From assembly GCA_001556995.1 (NCBI GenBank), contig LSKF01000076.1, positions 1 to 33,959 of the forward strand: a stretch of DNA of 33,959 nt, in the 5' to 3' direction. The notes beneath the pieces are model-generated. The model ran no database searches and was not told where the DNA came from. It saw only the letters and a list, made by a program, of their open reading frames with translations. A program made the translations under genes and the position numbers. The stretch is from Erythrobacteraceae bacterium CCH12-C2. GTDB lineage: Bacteria > Pseudomonadota > Alphaproteobacteria > Sphingomonadales > Sphingomonadaceae. Shown here one piece after another: positions 15,192-23,655 of the stretch (position 1 is its first letter; each line of letters opens with the position of its first letter).

Positions 15192-16649
15192 GTGCACAGG
15201 ATCGACAAGGCCAGGACCACCAGCCGTCAGACAGATGAGCATCTGATGGAAGACGCAGAAGCCGTTAACCTCGCCGCTGACTGGTCTGACATCAGTCAGG
15301 GACTGCGCAAGGACCTGGGTCATCAGCTGCACAGCCAGTGGATCAAGCCGATTCAGGTCGGCGGTCTCAACCGCGAAACCGGCACGCTTGATCTTTATCT
15401 CCCGACCGAGTTTTCGGCCAATTGGGTGCGTGATCGTTTCCTCGACCGGCTGCAGCTTGCGTGGAAGATCGCCCGGAGCGAAGTGCGCACGGTCAATATT
15501 CAGGTTCACCCCGGCCGCCGCCAATTGCCCGATCTAAGGCTCGATGACGGCCGCCGTCCGGCCAATGACGGGGCCAGTGCCATCGCCATGGCGGCGGGCA
15601 CGATGAATGATGCGAACTTCACCTCTTCGGTCGGGCTCGATCCGTCGCTGACCTTTGCTGCCTTCGTGACGGGTGAGGCCAATATCCTCGCTTGCAATGC
15701 GGCGCAGCGCATGGCGGCCCTCGAACAGCCGCAATTCTCGCCGCTCTATCTCAAGGCGGCGACCGGTCAGGGCAAGACTCACCTGCTCCACGCCATCGGC
15801 CATGCCTATCTCCAGACCCACCCGCGGGCGCGGATCTTCTATTGCTCGGCTGAGCGGTTCATGGTGGAATTCGTGCAGGCGCTGAAGTCGAGCCAGACGA
15901 TCGAATTCAAGGCCCGGCTGCGCAGCTTTGATCTGCTGCTGGTGGACGACATCCAGTTCATCATCGGCAAGGCCAGCGCGCAGGAAGAACTGCTCTATAC
16001 CATCGATGCGCTGCTCGCTGAGGGCAAGCGGCTGGTGTTCGCTGCTGACCGCGCCCCGCAGGCGCTGGACGGCGTCGAGCCGCGCCTCCTCTCGCGCCTG
16101 TCGATGGGGCTGGTCGCGGATATCCAGCCCGCCGACATCGAGCTGCGCAAAACGATCCTTGTTTCCAAGCTGACCCGCTTTGCCCCGCTGGCGGTGCCCG
16201 AGGATGTGGTCGATTTCCTCGCCCGCACCATCACCCGCAATGTCCGCGAGCTGGTGGGCGGGCTCAACAAGCTGATCGCCTATGCCCAGCTGACCGGGCA
16301 GGACGTGTCGCTTCAGCTCGCCGAGGAACAGCTGACCGACATCCTCAGCGCCAACCGCCGCCGGATCACCATCGACGAGATCCAGCGCACCGTGTGCCAG
16401 TTCTACCGCATCGACCGCGCGGAGATGAGCAGCAAGCGCCGCGCCCGCGCGGTGGTGCGCCCGCGGCAGGTGGCGATGTATCTCTCCAAGGTGCTCACCC
16501 CGCGCAGCTATCCCGAAATCGGGCGCAAGTTCGGCGGGCGCGACCACTCGACGGTGATCCACGCGGTGCGCCTGATCGAGGATCTGCGCCAGCGCGATGC
16601 CGATATGGACGGTGACGTGCGCAGCCTGCTCCGGCAGCTGGAGAGCTGA
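15192..16649 (+). CDS. dnaA: Chromosomal replication initiator protein DnaA
   Basis: A 485-residue AAA+ ATPase that binds DnaA boxes, opens the origin and loads the helicase. Domain I is at the N-terminus (WSDISQGLRKDLGHQLHSQW). The Walker A segment AATGQGKTHLL is near residue 190; its first P-loop glycine is replaced by alanine. Walker B (LLLVDDIQF) is near 250, and the domain IV signature GRDHSTVIHAVRLIE is near the C-terminus. I chose the GTG at 15192 because a GGGGA site lies 7 bases upstream. The ATG at 15246, which lacks a clear ribosome site, would give 467 residues and is a real alternative. Confidence 0.95.
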   Translation: MHRIDKARTTSRQTDEHLMEDAEAVNLAADWSDISQGLRKDLGHQLHSQWIKPIQVGGLNRETGTLDLYLPTEFSANWVRDRFLDRLQLAWKIARSEVRTVNIQVHPGRRQLPDLRLDDGRRPANDGASAIAMAAGTMNDANFTSSVGLDPSLTFAAFVTGEANILACNAAQRMAALEQPQFSPLYLKAATGQGKTHLLHAIGHAYLQTHPRARIFYCSAERFMVEFVQALKSSQTIEFKARLRSFDLLLVDDIQFIIGKASAQEELLYTIDALLAEGKRLVFAADRAPQALDGVEPRLLSRLSMGLVADIQPADIELRKTILVSKLTRFAPLAVPEDVVDFLARTITRNVRELVGGLNKLIAYAQLTGQDVSLQLAEEQLTDILSANRRRITIDEIQRTVCQFYRIDRAEMSSKRRARAVVRPRQVAMYLSKVLTPRSYPEIGRKFGGRDHSTVIHAVRLIEDLRQRDADMDGDVRSLLRQLES

Positions 16650-16689
16650 GCCCGAGCAGGGTTAATTCGCACACAATACCCCCACCCTT

Positions 16690-16740
16690 TGCACCGCTCT
16701 TTCGACAGGCCCATCCACAGGCCTGTCGACAGGCGGTGCA
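16690..16740. promoter_or_regulatory. Long near-palindrome with DnaA-box-like loop after dnaA
   Basis: Inner arms TCGACAGGCC (16702-16711) and GGCCTGTCGA (16720-16729) are perfect, and outer arms TGCACCGC (16690-16697) and GCGGTGCA (16733-16740) are perfect, with a short internal loop. The apical loop is CATCCACA, which with its neighbours resembles the DnaA box TTATCCACA (7 of 9). There is no T-run. It could be a dnaA 3' hairpin or a protein-binding site. Confidence 0.5.
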
Positions 16741-16741
16741 C

Positions 16742-16760
16742 AGGCTGTAAACAGCCTTTC
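16742..16760 (+). terminator. Short hairpin between dnaA and the DUF983 gene
   Basis: AGGCTG-TAAA-CAGCCT is a perfect 6-base stem followed by TTTC, ending just before the ATG at 16762. It may be a weak terminator for dnaA, or a hairpin that masks the start of the next gene, which lacks a clear ribosome binding site. Confidence 0.4.
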
Positions 16761-16761
16761 C

Positions 16762-17196
16762 ATGCCCCATTCACCGCTTTCCCCCGAGCTTGTCGACCTG
16801 CCGCAGGGCTGGGTCTCCGCCTTGGTGCGAGGGGTCAAGGGCCGCTGCCCGCGCTGCGGAGAGGCGGCGCTGTTCCGCGCATGGCTCAAGCCGGTGGAGC
16901 GCTGCCCGCATTGCCAGCAGGACTGGTCGGTGCAGCAGGCGGATGATTTTCCCGCCTATATCGGGATCTTCGTGGTCGGCCATCTGCTGGCACCCGTCGT
17001 GATCGCGATGATCGGCACCTTTGGCCTTTCGGCATGGCTGACCCTTGCGATCATCCTGCCGGTGGCGGTGGTGATGCTGCTGGTGATGCTCCAGCCGACC
17101 AAGGGCGCGGTGATCGGCTTTCTGTGGTGGCACGGCATTGGTGCCTTCCGGCAGGAGCGCCGCGCGGCCCCGCCTGCTTCTGAGGACCAGCCATGA
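16762..17196 (+). CDS. DUF983 family membrane protein
   Basis: A 144-residue protein with an N-terminal zinc-ribbon-like pair of CxxC motifs (CPRCG and CPHC, about residues 30-57) and two membrane helices (about 70-115). This layout defines DUF983, a widespread alphaproteobacterial family without an assigned function. A hairpin ends one base upstream of the ATG, so the start is weakly supported, but no better in-frame start is visible. Its stop overlaps the moeB start as ATGA, which suggests joint expression. Confidence 0.85.
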   Translation: MPHSPLSPELVDLPQGWVSALVRGVKGRCPRCGEAALFRAWLKPVERCPHCQQDWSVQQADDFPAYIGIFVVGHLLAPVVIAMIGTFGLSAWLTLAIILPVAVVMLLVMLQPTKGAVIGFLWWHGIGAFRQERRAAPPASEDQP

Positions 17197-17966
17197 GCCT
17201 CTCGCCCGCGCGCCTCGACCGCTTCGCCCGCCACATTGTCCTGCCTGAGATTGGCGGCGCGGGGCAGGTGCGCCTCGCTGCGAGCCATGTCGCCGTGATC
17301 GGTCTCGGCGGGATCGGCTCCCCCGCCCTCCAATATCTTGCCGCGAGCGGAATCGGCACGCTGACGCTGGTGGATGACGATGTGGTCGATGTCAGCAACC
17401 TCCAGCGCCAGACGATCTTCACCACCCGCGACGTGGGCTATGGCAAGGCGGTCTCGGCGCGGCGTTGGCTGGCGAATTTCGATGATGCGTTGGCCGTCAA
17501 CGTCTCCGACGCGCGAATCACGCCCGCCAATGCCGCGAGCCAGATCGCGGGCGCGGACCTCGTGCTCGACGGCACCGACAATTTCGCCACCCGCCTCGCC
17601 GTCTCCGACGCCTGCGTGGCGAGCGGCATCCCGCTGCTGTCCGCAGCCGTGGGCCGGTTTCAGGGTCAGGTCGCGGCCTTTGCCGGACACCGCGCCGATC
17701 AGGCTTGCTATCGCTGCTTCGTTGGCGATGCTTTCGACGCCGAAGACTGCGACACCTGCGCCGACGACGGCATGCTGGGCGCAATGGCCGGGTGGGCGGG
17801 CACCTTTGCGGCGATGCAAGCGGTCAAGGTCCTGTTGACGGGTACCGCCATGCTCGGCGATCCGGGCTGGGGGCGGCTGCATATCCTCGACGGGCTGGAG
17901 CCCGGAATGCGCACCATCCGCATCGCCAAGGATGCCGGGTGCAAGACCTGCGGATCAGCCGCCTAG
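17193..17966 (+). CDS. moeB: MoeB/ThiF-family sulfur-carrier adenylyltransferase
   Basis: A 257-residue E1-like enzyme that adenylates the C-terminal glycine of a small sulfur carrier, MoaD in molybdopterin synthesis or ThiS in thiamine synthesis. It has the nucleotide-binding GLGGIG at 37-42, DDDVVDVSNLQRQ, and the zinc cysteines Cys172/Cys175 (CYRC) and Cys250/Cys253 (CKTC). The rhodanese domain found in some relatives is absent. The partner carrier is not in the window, so MoeB versus ThiF cannot be fully settled. It overlaps the DUF983 gene by 4 bases, and its 3' end overlaps the convergent cobB gene by 12 bases. Confidence 0.88.
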   Translation: MSLSPARLDRFARHIVLPEIGGAGQVRLAASHVAVIGLGGIGSPALQYLAASGIGTLTLVDDDVVDVSNLQRQTIFTTRDVGYGKAVSARRWLANFDDALAVNVSDARITPANAASQIAGADLVLDGTDNFATRLAVSDACVASGIPLLSAAVGRFQGQVAAFAGHRADQACYRCFVGDAFDAEDCDTCADDGMLGAMAGWAGTFAAMQAVKVLLTGTAMLGDPGWGRLHILDGLEPGMRTIRIAKDAGCKTCGSAA

Positions 17967-18665
17967 CACTTCCTCGACCCACGCCGGCACCACCACGCTG
18001 GCCGGGCCGAGGCGGGTTTCGTGAAACAGGCGCGATCCTTCGCTGGGTTCGAGATTGAGTTCGAGCGTCTTGGCCCCATTCCCCCGCGCCTCCGCCACAA
18101 ACCCGGCCGCCGGATAGACCGCGCCTGAGGTGCCAATGCTGACAAACAGGTCGCAGGCCTCAAGCGCCTGATAGATGCGGCCCATTTCGTAAGGCATCTC
18201 GCCGAACCACACGACATCGGGGCGCAAGGTCGGTGCGCGGCAGACGGGGCATGGCGGGCGATCGATCATCGTGCCAAGCCATGGCGAACGCATTTCGCAG
18301 GACTGGCACAGCGCCGATTTCAATTCGCCATGCATGTGCAGCACGCGGACCGATCCGCCGCGTTCATGCAAGTCGTCGACGTTCTGGGTGACCAGCAGAA
18401 GATCACCCGGAAACTCGCGCTCCAGCCGAGCGAGCGCGGTGTGCGCGGGGTTGGGAGCGACATTCGCCAGCGCCGCGCGGCGCATGTCGTAGAAATTGAG
18501 CACCAGACCGGGGTTGCGCGCGAAGCCCTCGGGCGTGGCGACGTCTTCCACTCGGTGCTGCTCCCACAGGCCGCCCGCCAAACGGAAGGTGTCGATCCCG
18601 CTTTCGGCCGAAATCCCGGCCCCGGTGAGGATGACGATGCTGTTGATCCTTGCGCTCAAAGCCAT
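17955..18665 (-). CDS. cobB: Sir2-family NAD-dependent protein deacylase, CobB type
   Basis: A 236-residue sirtuin that removes acyl groups from lysines using NAD+. It shows GAGISAESGIDTFR near residue 15, TQNVDDLHERGG, the catalytic HMHGEL, and a four-cysteine zinc site (CQSC and CPVC). Residues Tyr59 and Arg62 (YDMR) form the Y-x-x-R signature of class III sirtuins, which favour succinyl and malonyl lysine. The ATG abuts a GGAG with almost no spacing, so start efficiency is uncertain. It begins one base from an inverted repeat element, divergent from dapB. Confidence 0.93.
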   Translation of the reverse strand: MALSARINSIVILTGAGISAESGIDTFRLAGGLWEQHRVEDVATPEGFARNPGLVLNFYDMRRAALANVAPNPAHTALARLEREFPGDLLLVTQNVDDLHERGGSVRVLHMHGELKSALCQSCEMRSPWLGTMIDRPPCPVCRAPTLRPDVVWFGEMPYEMGRIYQALEACDLFVSIGTSGAVYPAAGFVAEARGNGAKTLELNLEPSEGSRLFHETRLGPASVVVPAWVEEVLGG

Positions 18666-18666
18666 C

Positions 18667-18756
18667 TCCGTTCGGGCTGAGCTTGTCGAAGCCCTGCCCT
18701 TTCTTCAAAGGAGGTAAAAGGAAAAGCGACCCTTCGACAAGCTCAGGGCGTACGGA
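18667..18756. repeat. Dispersed inverted repeat element, copy 2 (REP/BIME-like)
   Basis: The left arm 18667-18691 (TCCGTTCGGGCTGAGC...) and right arm 18732-18756 (...GCTCAGGGCGTACGGA) form an inverted repeat around a 40-base centre, and share the core CTGAGCTTGTCGAAG with the copy at 4383-4475. The centre differs between copies, but the arms are conserved. It fills almost the whole cobB/dapB divergent gap; its right end contributes to the dapB ribosome site GGAG (18754-18757). Confidence 0.8.
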
Positions 18757-18765
18757 GTTCGGGCA

Positions 18766-19500
18766 ATGCTGCAATTCGGAGTGATCGGGCACAAGGGCCG
18801 CATGGGACAGGCGCTGGCCGCGGCGATTGCCGAAGCGGGTCACGAAATGCGCGTGGGGGTAGATGCCGGCGGCGATCCGCGACCGCTGGCCGGGCAGTGC
18901 GACGTGCTGGTCGATTTCTCCGCGCCCGGTGCTCTCGCGGCAAATCTCGCCGCGGCGCTGGAAGCTGGGATTCCTATTCTGATCGGCACCACGGGGCTTG
19001 AGGAGGCGCATTTCGTCATGCTGGCCGAGGCAGCCAAGGCGGTGCCGGTGCTGCAATCGGGCAATTTCTCGCTCGGCGTCACGTTGATGGCGCATCTGGT
19101 GCGAGAAGCGGCGGCGCGGCTGGGGCCGGAGTGGGACATCGAGGTGCTGGAAATGCACCACCGCATGAAAGTCGACGCGCCGAGCGGCACCGCCAAGCTG
19201 CTGGGCGAAGCAGCCGCAACAGGCCGGGGCATCGCTCTATCAGACAATATGGAAAGCGGCCGCCACGGGATGACCGGCGCGCGGGCAGCGGGCGCGATCG
19301 GCTTTGCCACCTTGCGCGGCGGCACCGTGGCGGGCGAGCACAGCGTGATCTTCGCTGGGCCGGAAGAGCGCCTGACCCTGTCGCACTCGGCGGAAAACCG
19401 CATGATCTTCGCGCGCGGAGCCGTCAAAGCGGCCGCTTGGCTGATCGGCAAGCCCGCCGGGCGCTACACCATGAATGATGTGCTGGGGTTGACCGCTTGA
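18766..19500 (+). CDS. dapB: 4-hydroxy-tetrahydrodipicolinate reductase
   Basis: A 244-residue NAD(P)H-dependent reductase of the diaminopimelate/lysine pathway. The N-terminal Rossmann motif GVIGHKGRMGQ, the DFSAPGA loop, and the substrate-binding EMHHRMKVDAPSGTA (His131-His132, Lys135) are clear. The length is slightly short for the family (about 270). The GGAG ribosome site 8 bases upstream of the ATG overlaps the end of an inverted repeat element. It shares the lysine/peptidoglycan pathway with dapE in this window, though the genes are apart. Confidence 0.97.
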   Translation: MLQFGVIGHKGRMGQALAAAIAEAGHEMRVGVDAGGDPRPLAGQCDVLVDFSAPGALAANLAAALEAGIPILIGTTGLEEAHFVMLAEAAKAVPVLQSGNFSLGVTLMAHLVREAAARLGPEWDIEVLEMHHRMKVDAPSGTAKLLGEAAATGRGIALSDNMESGRHGMTGARAAGAIGFATLRGGTVAGEHSVIFAGPEERLTLSHSAENRMIFARGAVKAAAWLIGKPAGRYTMNDVLGLTA

Positions 19501-19554
19501 CCACTTTCAGGCCAAGTGTATTAGATCCTTAACACACAACGGGGATCAGTTCCG

Positions 19555-20736
19555 ATGGCAAGCACAATGACGCCTGCGCAACAGGCCGCACGGATGGTCG
19601 ACAGCCTTGGGCCAGAGGCGCTGGCCAAGGCTGAGGCCTATACCACTGGCAATCACTGGCTATGGTTCGCCGGGGTGGCCGTTTCCGTGCTGGTGGCCTT
19701 GATTATGGTGCGCCTGCGTCTGCTGGATCGGATCGCGGCGCGGATGGAGATGCGCAGCCTTTTCCTGTCGACCTTCACGGTCAGTGCCGCCTTCCTGCTG
19801 ATCTCGACCATCATCGCACTGCCCTGGACGATCTACACCGACTGGCATCGCGAACGATCCTATGATCTTTCCAGTCAGGGCCTGGGCGATTTCCTCGGTC
19901 AACTGGCCATCAGTGAAGGGATCGGCATGGTCTTGGGCGGCCTGTTCCTCGCCGGGGTGTATGCGCTGATCCGCCGCACCGGCACGCGCTGGTGGCTGTG
20001 GAGCGGCGGTCTTGCAGGCGGCGTGACGCTGCTGATGCTGCTTGCCGGCCCCGCGCTGATCGAGCCGCTGTTCAACGAATACAAGCCCGTGCCTCCGGGC
20101 GAAGTGCGCGACGCGCTCGAAAAGATCGCCGATGATGTCGGCATCCCGCACGACCGGATCTTCCTCTACGACGGCTCACGCCAGTCTGACCGCTTCACCG
20201 CCAATGTCTCAGGGATCGGTCCCGCTGCGCGAATCGCGATTTCCGATGTCGCCATGAAAGAGGCCTCGCTTGACGAAGTGCGCGCCGTCACAGGGCATGA
20301 GGCGGGGCATTACCGATTGGGCCATGTCTGGCGTTCGGTGGCGATCCTGCCGCTGCTCGCGATGCTGTTCTTCTACCTCCTCAACCGCCTGTTTGCCCCC
20401 ACCGCGCGCCTGTTGGGAAGCGATGCGCGGCTGGACGAGCCACGGGGCCTGCCAGTGTTTGCAGTGGTCGGATCGGTGCTCTCCTTGCTGGTGACCCCGC
20501 TCACCAACTCGTTGACCCGGGTGGGTGAGACCGAGGCGGATCAATATTCGCTCGAAACGGTGAACGAGCCCGAGGCGCTCGCCACCGCGCTCATCAAGAC
20601 CGCCGAATATCGCTACCCGCGCCCGACCGCACTGCAAGAAGCGCTGTTCTACACCCACCCCTCGGTCGAGAAACGGGTGCTGCGGGCGATGGAGTGGAAG
20701 GCCGCGCATCCGAAAGCATCCCCGCCCAATCCATGA
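19555..20736 (+). CDS. M48 family metallopeptidase (CAAX prenyl protease 1 / Ste24-like)
   Basis: A 393-residue membrane zinc protease. The metal site is HEAGH at 248-252, with a third ligand probably Glu325 in the ETEADQYS segment. Several membrane helices surround it (about 35-55, 70-90, 120-140, 150-170, 262-280, 298-318), the layout of Ste24/CAAX protease 1 homologs. Bacteria lack prenylated CAAX proteins in general, so the substrate is unknown; membrane protein quality control is a reasonable inference. Its stop overlaps the nth start as ATGA. Confidence 0.93.
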   Translation: MASTMTPAQQAARMVDSLGPEALAKAEAYTTGNHWLWFAGVAVSVLVALIMVRLRLLDRIAARMEMRSLFLSTFTVSAAFLLISTIIALPWTIYTDWHRERSYDLSSQGLGDFLGQLAISEGIGMVLGGLFLAGVYALIRRTGTRWWLWSGGLAGGVTLLMLLAGPALIEPLFNEYKPVPPGEVRDALEKIADDVGIPHDRIFLYDGSRQSDRFTANVSGIGPAARIAISDVAMKEASLDEVRAVTGHEAGHYRLGHVWRSVAILPLLAMLFFYLLNRLFAPTARLLGSDARLDEPRGLPVFAVVGSVLSLLVTPLTNSLTRVGETEADQYSLETVNEPEALATALIKTAEYRYPRPTALQEALFYTHPSVEKRVLRAMEWKAAHPKASPPNP

Positions 20737-21410
20737 CCAAGGATCAGATCTTCGAATTCTTCCGCCGACTCGCGGAAGATAACCCCGCGCCGCAGACCGA
20801 GCTCGAATATGGCAATGCCTATCAGCTGCTGGTGGCCGTCGCGCTGTCGGCGCAGGCAACCGATGTCGGCGTGAACAAGGCCACCCGTGCACTGTTCGCC
20901 AAGGTCAATAACCCGCAAGCGATGCTCGATCTGGGCGAAGCGGGGCTGAAAGAGCACATCAAGACCATCGGCTTGTTCAACTCCAAGGCCAAGAACGTGA
21001 TGGCGCTCTCCCGCATCCTCGTAGAGGAACACGGCGGCGCGGTGCCCGATAGCCGCGAGGCGCTGGTGAAGCTCCCCGGCGTTGGGCGCAAGACGGCGAA
21101 CGTGGTGCTCAACTGCTGGTTCGGGCAGGAGACCTTCGCGGTCGACACCCACATTTTCCGCCTCGGCAACCGCACCGGCATGGCCAAGGGCAAGACCCCC
21201 GATCAGGTCGAGGCCAAGCTGGAAAAGCGCGTCCCCCAGCCCTTCCGCCGCGATTCGCACCACTGGATGATCCTCCACGGCCGCTATGTCTGCAAGGCGC
21301 GCACGCCGGAGTGCTGGCGCTGCAAGGTCGTGGACCTGTGCAGCTTCCGTAAGAAGGTGCTGGAGGCGCCGAAGGGGCGTGCTGAGGCGGGGGCAACCGA
21401 GGCGGATTAA
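20733..21410 (+). CDS. nth: Endonuclease III
   Basis: A 225-residue DNA glycosylase/AP lyase that removes oxidised pyrimidines. Catalytic Lys120 lies in the helix-hairpin-helix LPGVGRKTANVV and Asp138 in VDTHIFRLGNR, with the same numbering as E. coli. The [4Fe-4S] cluster cysteines 187, 194, 197 and 203 are all present with standard spacing. I chose the ATG at 20733, which overlaps the stop of the M48 gene; a longer frame would extend into that gene. The coupling with a membrane protease is probably positional. Confidence 0.97.
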   Translation: MTKDQIFEFFRRLAEDNPAPQTELEYGNAYQLLVAVALSAQATDVGVNKATRALFAKVNNPQAMLDLGEAGLKEHIKTIGLFNSKAKNVMALSRILVEEHGGAVPDSREALVKLPGVGRKTANVVLNCWFGQETFAVDTHIFRLGNRTGMAKGKTPDQVEAKLEKRVPQPFRRDSHHWMILHGRYVCKARTPECWRCKVVDLCSFRKKVLEAPKGRAEAGATEAD

Positions 21411-21467
21411 GGCGTGGTTCAACCGCGCGGGCGATCATTGCGTATCTTCACGGTGGAGGAAATTGCC

Positions 21468-21875
21468 ATGACGCCTCGCTTGCTCGCCCTGCTGCCCCTC
21501 GCCGTGCTCGCCGCGTCTTGCGCGCCCACCGATCCTGCCGCCCGGGCTGAGGCAGATGCGGCGCGGGTTCCAGCGGTGACAGTGCTGGGAGAGGGACAGA
21601 CCTGCATCATGCGCGATCAGGTGCGCGCATCGGTGGTGCGCTCGGGCAGCGTGATCGACTTCGAGATGACCAGCGGCAAGGTGTACCGCAACACCCTGAA
21701 AAGCCGCTGCCCCGGCCTCGATTGGGACCGCGCGATCACTTACGAGACCTCGATCAACCAGCTGTGTTCGCCGCAGATCGTCTATAGCCTGACCAATATC
21801 GGCGGCGTGCCGCAACGCGGCGCGGCGTGCTCGCTTGGGCCATTCGTGCCGGTGGAGTATGTGAAGGACAAGTAG
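21468..21875 (+). CDS. Small lipoprotein, DUF6491-like
   Basis: A 135-residue predicted lipoprotein: signal peptide MTPRLLALLPLAVLAASC with the lipidated cysteine in LAASC. The mature part has four spaced cysteines and a pattern IDFEMTSGKVYRNTLKSRCP followed by YETSINQLCS, which I associate with the DUF6491 family (function unknown). A strong GGAGGA ribosome site lies 8 bases before the ATG. It stands alone between nth and a convergent GFA gene. Confidence 0.75.
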   Translation: MTPRLLALLPLAVLAASCAPTDPAARAEADAARVPAVTVLGEGQTCIMRDQVRASVVRSGSVIDFEMTSGKVYRNTLKSRCPGLDWDRAITYETSINQLCSPQIVYSLTNIGGVPQRGAACSLGPFVPVEYVKDK

Positions 21876-21876
21876 A

Positions 21877-21891
21877 GGCGCCAAGGGCGCC
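21877..21891. terminator. Possible shared hairpin between convergent genes
   Basis: GGCGCC-AAG-GGCGCC forms a strong 6-base stem 1 base after the lipoprotein stop and 5 bases before the GFA gene stop. There is no T-run on either side, so it is at best a weak bidirectional terminator. Confidence 0.35.
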
Positions 21892-21896
21892 GACTG

Positions 21897-22295
21897 TCAG
21901 AGGACGGTCGCCTCGCGGACATAGTCCCATTCGCCCTGTCCGCTCCAGGCAAGACCATCGGGATAGCGCACCTCAACCCCGGCCAGATCGCCAAGGTCAG
22001 CCAGCCATATATTGACCCCCATCATGGTGTTGCCGTGCTGCGCGATTGCAGCTTCAGTCAGCACGAAATGGGTGGTCGTCCCGCAATCCCGGCAGGAATG
22101 AACCTCGGCGGAGGCAGTGGGCTTGTCCGTGCGGGCGGCACCTGACGTTGCGCCGGAAATGCTGACCTGCTCCGGACTGTAATACGCCCACCGCGCCGCT
22201 ACGGCTGTGCAGAGCGTGCAGTTGCATTCGTGGATGAAGTCGGGCTTGCGGGCGAGCGTCAGTGTCACCCCGCCGCACGTGCAGTTGACTGTCAT
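21897..22295 (-). CDS. GFA family (glutathione-dependent formaldehyde-activating enzyme-like) protein
   Basis: A 132-residue zinc-binding protein of the GFA/CENP-V fold. Cysteine motifs are in the expected order: CTCGG near residue 5, CNCTLC at 24-29, and CRDCGTTTH. Family members were named for glutathione-formaldehyde adduct formation, but most have no proven activity. The ATG at 22295 was chosen because the conserved CxCG begins right after it, and it lies 4 bases after the stop of the upstream symporter gene. Likely co-transcribed with dapE and the symporter. Confidence 0.88.
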   Translation of the reverse strand: MTVNCTCGGVTLTLARKPDFIHECNCTLCTAVAARWAYYSPEQVSISGATSGAARTDKPTASAEVHSCRDCGTTTHFVLTEAAIAQHGNTMMGVNIWLADLGDLAGVEVRYPDGLAWSGQGEWDYVREATVL

Positions 22296-22299
22296 GGCG

Positions 22300-23631
22300 T
22301 CACCCGCGCCCGTCCTCGAAATTGCTGGGATCCAGCTCCAGACCCGCACGGCCATCGGCGGCCGTGTGCGCAGGTGCGTGGGCGTGTTCGACGAAGTCGG
22401 GCTCCTCGACCTCCAGCATCCCTTCCCACTTGGTGATGACCGCCGTTGCCACCGCATTGCCGACCACGTTGGTCGCAGTGCGGCCCATGTCGAGGAACTG
22501 GTCGATGGCGAGGATGATCGCCACGCCCTCGACCGGCAGGCCGAACATCGCCAGCGTGCCGGTGATCACCACGAGGCTCGCGCGCGGAACGGCAGCGATG
22601 CCCTTGGACGAGATCATCAACGTCAGCAGGATCATGATCTGGGTGCCGATGCTGAGCTCGATCCCGTAAGCCTGCGCGATGAACAGCGTCGCAAAGCTCA
22701 TGTACATCATCGAGCCATCGAGATTGAACGAGTAGCCCAGCGGCAGCATGAAGCCCGAGATGCGGCGCGGCACGCCGAAACGGTCGAGCTGCTCGAACAG
22801 CTTGGGCAGAGCGGCTTCCGACGAAGCGGTCGAGAAGGCGATCATCAGTGGCTGGCGGATGTAGCGGATCAGCGCCCAGATCCGCCCGCCGAGGAACACG
22901 GCCCCCGCCCCCAGCAGGATCACCCACAAGAGCACCAGCGAGAAATAGAACTCAAGCAGCAGCGTGAGGTACGTGCCAAGGATCGCCAGCCCGCTCGCGG
23001 CAACCACGTTGGCGAGCGCGCCGAACACCGCGATCGGCGCATAGCGCATAACGTAACCGGTGACCTGCAGCATCATCTCGGCGAGCGCATCAGCGCCCTT
23101 GACCAGCGCCTGCCCGCGTTCGCCGATGGCCGACAAGGCAACACCGGCAAAGATCGAGAACACCAGAATTTGCAGGATATTGTTGGTCGCCAGCGCCTCA
23201 ACCGCGTTCTTGGGGAAGATCGAGAGGATGAACTCGGTCGCCTTCAATTCCTTGACCTCGCCCACCGCCGCGGCGGCTTCGGCGGCCTCGGGAATCGGGG
23301 CGCCGATGCCGGGCTGGAACAGGTTCACGAGGATGAGGCCGAGGCCGATCGAGATCAGGCTGGCGGTGATGAACCACGTCAGCGCCCGCACGCCTATGCG
23401 GCCCAGCGCCGCGCTATCACCCATGTGGGCAATGCCGACGACGATGGTCGAGAGCACCAGCGGGGCGACCAGCATCTTGATGAGGTTCAAAAAGATGTCG
23501 CTCAGCAGCTTGAACCACGGCGCGATATCGGCCTTGATCACCTCGGAGGGGACCATCTGGTTCAGCACCTGACCAACGATCACGCCGAGCACCATGCCGA
23601 CGAGGATGTAGAGGGTGAGCTTGCGGTCCAT
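22300..23631 (-). CDS. Dicarboxylate/amino acid:cation symporter (DAACS family)
   Basis: A 443-residue membrane transporter of the glutamate/C4-dicarboxylate sodium or proton symporter family. Landmarks include the first re-entrant loop serine-rich segment (STASSEAALPKLFEQL), FNLDGSMMYMSFATLFIAQ (the NMDGT-like sodium-site motif, here NLDGS), and the second re-entrant loop SSKGIAAVPRASLVV. An Ala/Glu-rich extracellular loop sits near residues 110-140. The C-terminal tail is acidic. The exact substrate (glutamate, aspartate or C4 acid) cannot be fixed. GGGAG precedes the ATG by 7 bases; dapE ends 24 bases upstream. Confidence 0.93.
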   Translation of the reverse strand: MDRKLTLYILVGMVLGVIVGQVLNQMVPSEVIKADIAPWFKLLSDIFLNLIKMLVAPLVLSTIVVGIAHMGDSAALGRIGVRALTWFITASLISIGLGLILVNLFQPGIGAPIPEAAEAAAAVGEVKELKATEFILSIFPKNAVEALATNNILQILVFSIFAGVALSAIGERGQALVKGADALAEMMLQVTGYVMRYAPIAVFGALANVVAASGLAILGTYLTLLLEFYFSLVLLWVILLGAGAVFLGGRIWALIRYIRQPLMIAFSTASSEAALPKLFEQLDRFGVPRRISGFMLPLGYSFNLDGSMMYMSFATLFIAQAYGIELSIGTQIMILLTLMISSKGIAAVPRASLVVITGTLAMFGLPVEGVAIILAIDQFLDMGRTATNVVGNAVATAVITKWEGMLEVEEPDFVEHAHAPAHTAADGRAGLELDPSNFEDGRG

Positions 23632-23655
23632 GATATCTCCCGTCCGCCGCAGCGG

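Noticed and set aside
15534..16562. A 342-codon minus-strand frame opposite dnaA
   Set aside because: It is the complement of conserved dnaA domains and has no recognisable protein features.
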